Notes under the pieces: model-generated | Database searches by the model: none | What the model was told of the DNA's origin: nothing | The model's input: only the letters and a program-made list of their open reading frames with translations | Part shown: positions 63,916-64,000 of the stretch, in pieces | Layout: every line of letters starts with the position of its first letter | How positions within the stretch are numbered: position 1 is the first letter of the stretch | Translations under genes and position numbers: made by a program | Origin: Axinella damicornis | Lineage: Eukaryota > Porifera > Demospongiae > Axinellida > Axinellidae | Length of the DNA stretch: 64,000 bases | Reading direction: 5' to 3' | Assembly (NCBI GenBank): GCA_963931865.1 | Contig: OZ007506.1 | Location: 2,910,926-2,974,925 of the forward strand

Positions 63916-64000
63916 ACTAGATAAGCCATGTCCTGTTGAAAGTTAATGACCATCATTTAACCTCAACCTCACTGACCAACTCTAGTAATGTAGTTGCCTT

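Larger units (their letters stand above)
62648..64000 (+). other. Intron of the PPME1-like gene to the window edge
   Basis: No further exon was recognised. Contains a hAT-like MITE (62901-63230) and a minisatellite (63771-63915). Confidence 0.4.

Overview
The window is metazoan nuclear DNA. Genes have spliceosomal introns with GT..AG borders. It holds an animal-type ribosomal protein L31 gene, a Rel-homology (NFAT-like) transcription factor gene and a probable PP2A methylesterase (PPME1) exon, set in AT-rich DNA packed with small non-autonomous DNA transposons. The tandem family of cysteine-rich multi-pass membrane proteins suggests an early-branching animal, and a sponge is my best guess; that is inference, not proof.

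Layout. (1) 1-24.5 kb: six tandem, same-strand (minus), intronless copies (A-F) of a ~670-residue membrane protein with signal peptide, Cys-rich glycosylated ectodomain, about nine membrane segments and a near-invariant cytoplasmic tail with sorting-type motifs. Copy A runs off the left edge. Copy F has an in-frame TAA at codon 262. Spacers are themselves duplicated and hold relics of the 5' end of the gene, an 11-fold repeated palindromic motif and several insertions that can be dated relative to the duplications from empty sites. (2) 26.1-34.3 kb: RPL31 on the plus strand, four coding exons plus a 5'UTR exon; its long introns hold nested transposons and a decayed transposase. (3) 36.3-39.9 kb: a ten-exon minus-strand gene for a 667-residue RHD+IPT protein that looks NFAT-like but lacks the long calcineurin-regulated N-terminus, with a TATA box upstream. 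(4) 40.5-40.9 kb: two phase-compatible exons of an unrecognised minus-strand gene. (5) 41-62.5 kb: gene-poor and repeat-rich: hAT-type MITEs with perfect 8-bp target duplications (one keeping a BED zinc-finger fragment), foldback elements, a triple ~1-kb direct repeat and one candidate orphan exon. (6) 62.5 kb: one internal exon resembling PPME1, plus strand, the rest of the gene lying outside or unrecognised.

The most unusual signal is a dispersed element family with ends TAGCCTCGTTCCCAGG. At least twelve copies, from 35 bp to 687 bp, several flanked by perfect 9-bp target-site duplications, suggest Mutator-like transposition of elements that can be almost nothing but two short terminal inverted repeats. 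Several copies have different inner stems that are nonetheless nearly perfectly self-complementary.

All coordinates and reading frames were worked out by eye. Family assignments rest on remembered motif patterns and not on database searches.
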